Shown one piece after another: positions 5,381 through 5,715 of a stretch of DNA of 5,715 nucleotides. Every line of letters begins with the position of its first letter. The first letter of the stretch is position 1. Location of the stretch: assembly GCA_031264975.1 (NCBI GenBank), contig JAISDH010000149.1, positions 1 to 5,715 of the forward strand. Direction: 5' to 3'. The notes under the pieces are model-generated. The model saw nothing but the letters and a program-made list of their open reading frames with translations. It was not told where the DNA came from and made no database searches. This DNA is from Bacteroidales bacterium. Its GTDB lineage: Bacteria; Bacteroidota; Bacteroidia; Bacteroidales; WCHB1-69. A program made the translations under genes and the position numbers.

Positions 5381-5715
5381 ATGGACAAAGAAAAAATTAT
5401 TTTGAAGGCAGAAAAAGAGTTTGAGGTACGTTTCAGTGAAGTAGATTCTATGGGAATTGTGTGGCATGGGTCATATTCTCTTTATTTTGAAGACGCCCGT
5501 GAAGCATTTGGAAGAAAATACAATCTTGAATATCTGTATATGTTTGATAAAGGATTTTACGCTCCTTTGGTGGAACTACATTTTGACTATAAGCGCCCTT
5601 TGAAATACAGGGATAGAGGTAAAATAGAAATCACCTTTCGAGATACGGAAGCGGCAAAGATAATTTTTGACTATAAAATTTTCTCTATTCCTTCAATGGA
5701 ACTGATTGCGACGGG
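5381..5715 (+). CDS. Hotdog-fold acyl-CoA thioesterase (4HBT/YbgC-like), 3' end outside window
   Basis: The frame starts at ATG 5381, preceded by the A-rich AAAGGTAAAAAG, and is still open after 111 complete codons at the window end. It is absent from simple closed-frame lists because it has no stop here. The protein shows the 4-hydroxybenzoyl-CoA thioesterase family signature EVRFSEVDSMGIVWHGSY (15-32), then YFEDAREAFG (35-44), with Asp22 as the expected catalytic acid and His29 and the Glu37/Arg40 pair nearby. FDYKRPLKY (68-76) is the usual second strand motif. Family members are cytoplasmic, about 130-150 residues, and hydrolyse acyl-CoA or acyl-ACP thioesters, so about three quarters is present. 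The SMGIVWHG wording recalls thioesterases that I associate with aryl-polyene or flexirubin-type clusters of Bacteroidota. That is inference, and the downstream genes needed to test it are not visible. It is divergent from parE. Confidence 0.88.
   Translation, partial: MDKEKIILKAEKEFEVRFSEVDSMGIVWHGSYSLYFEDAREAFGRKYNLEYLYMFDKGFYAPLVELHFDYKRPLKYRDRGKIEITFRDTEAAKIIFDYKIFSIPSMELIAT

Noticed and set aside
4858..5467. Several minus-strand frames of 85-147 residues in the spacer
   Set aside because: They consist of translated heptamer, octamer and stem-loop repeats, show no protein-like pattern, and one runs antisense into the thioesterase start.

Overview
The window looks like chromosomal DNA of a member of the Bacteroidota, most likely Bacteroidales. 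The reasons are the topoisomerase IV B subunit of the type seen in that group, AT-rich gene starts without a clear Shine-Dalgarno sequence, two matches to the TAnnTTTG -7 element upstream of parE, and moderate to low GC. This placement is inference from sequence character, not from a database search.

Layout. Positions 1-615 are a repeat-rich non-genic stretch. It holds three copies of a 19-20 bp direct repeat with palindromes between them, a tandem octamer array, a long imperfect hairpin, an intact-frame remnant of a YhcG/DUF1016-type nuclease gene, and a purine/pyrimidine-biased heptamer/octamer module. Positions 616-4777 hold four tightly packed minus-strand genes read in the order parE, ruvB, pssA, rfbC, with gaps of 24, 6 and 10 bases, almost certainly one operon. 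Positions 4778-5380 are a second repeat-rich spacer: the parE leader, an inverted copy of the heptamer module, a 29 bp perfect inverted repeat inside a larger stem-loop element, and more octamer arrays. From 5381 to the window end the 5' part of a plus-strand hotdog-fold thioesterase gene begins, divergent from the operon.

How the genes work together. ParE is the ATPase half of the decatenating topoisomerase IV, and RuvB is the Holliday-junction branch-migration motor; both serve chromosome maintenance. PssA makes phosphatidylserine for membrane lipid synthesis, and RfbC makes the dTDP-4-keto-L-rhamnose precursor for surface polysaccharide. The four genes do not form one pathway. Their partners (parC, ruvA, psd, rfbA/B/D) are not in the window.

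I see no clearly new biological system. The most interesting material is the repeat architecture: the same short modules bracket the operon on both sides in inverted orientation, and repeat modules abut both ends of the broken nuclease gene.
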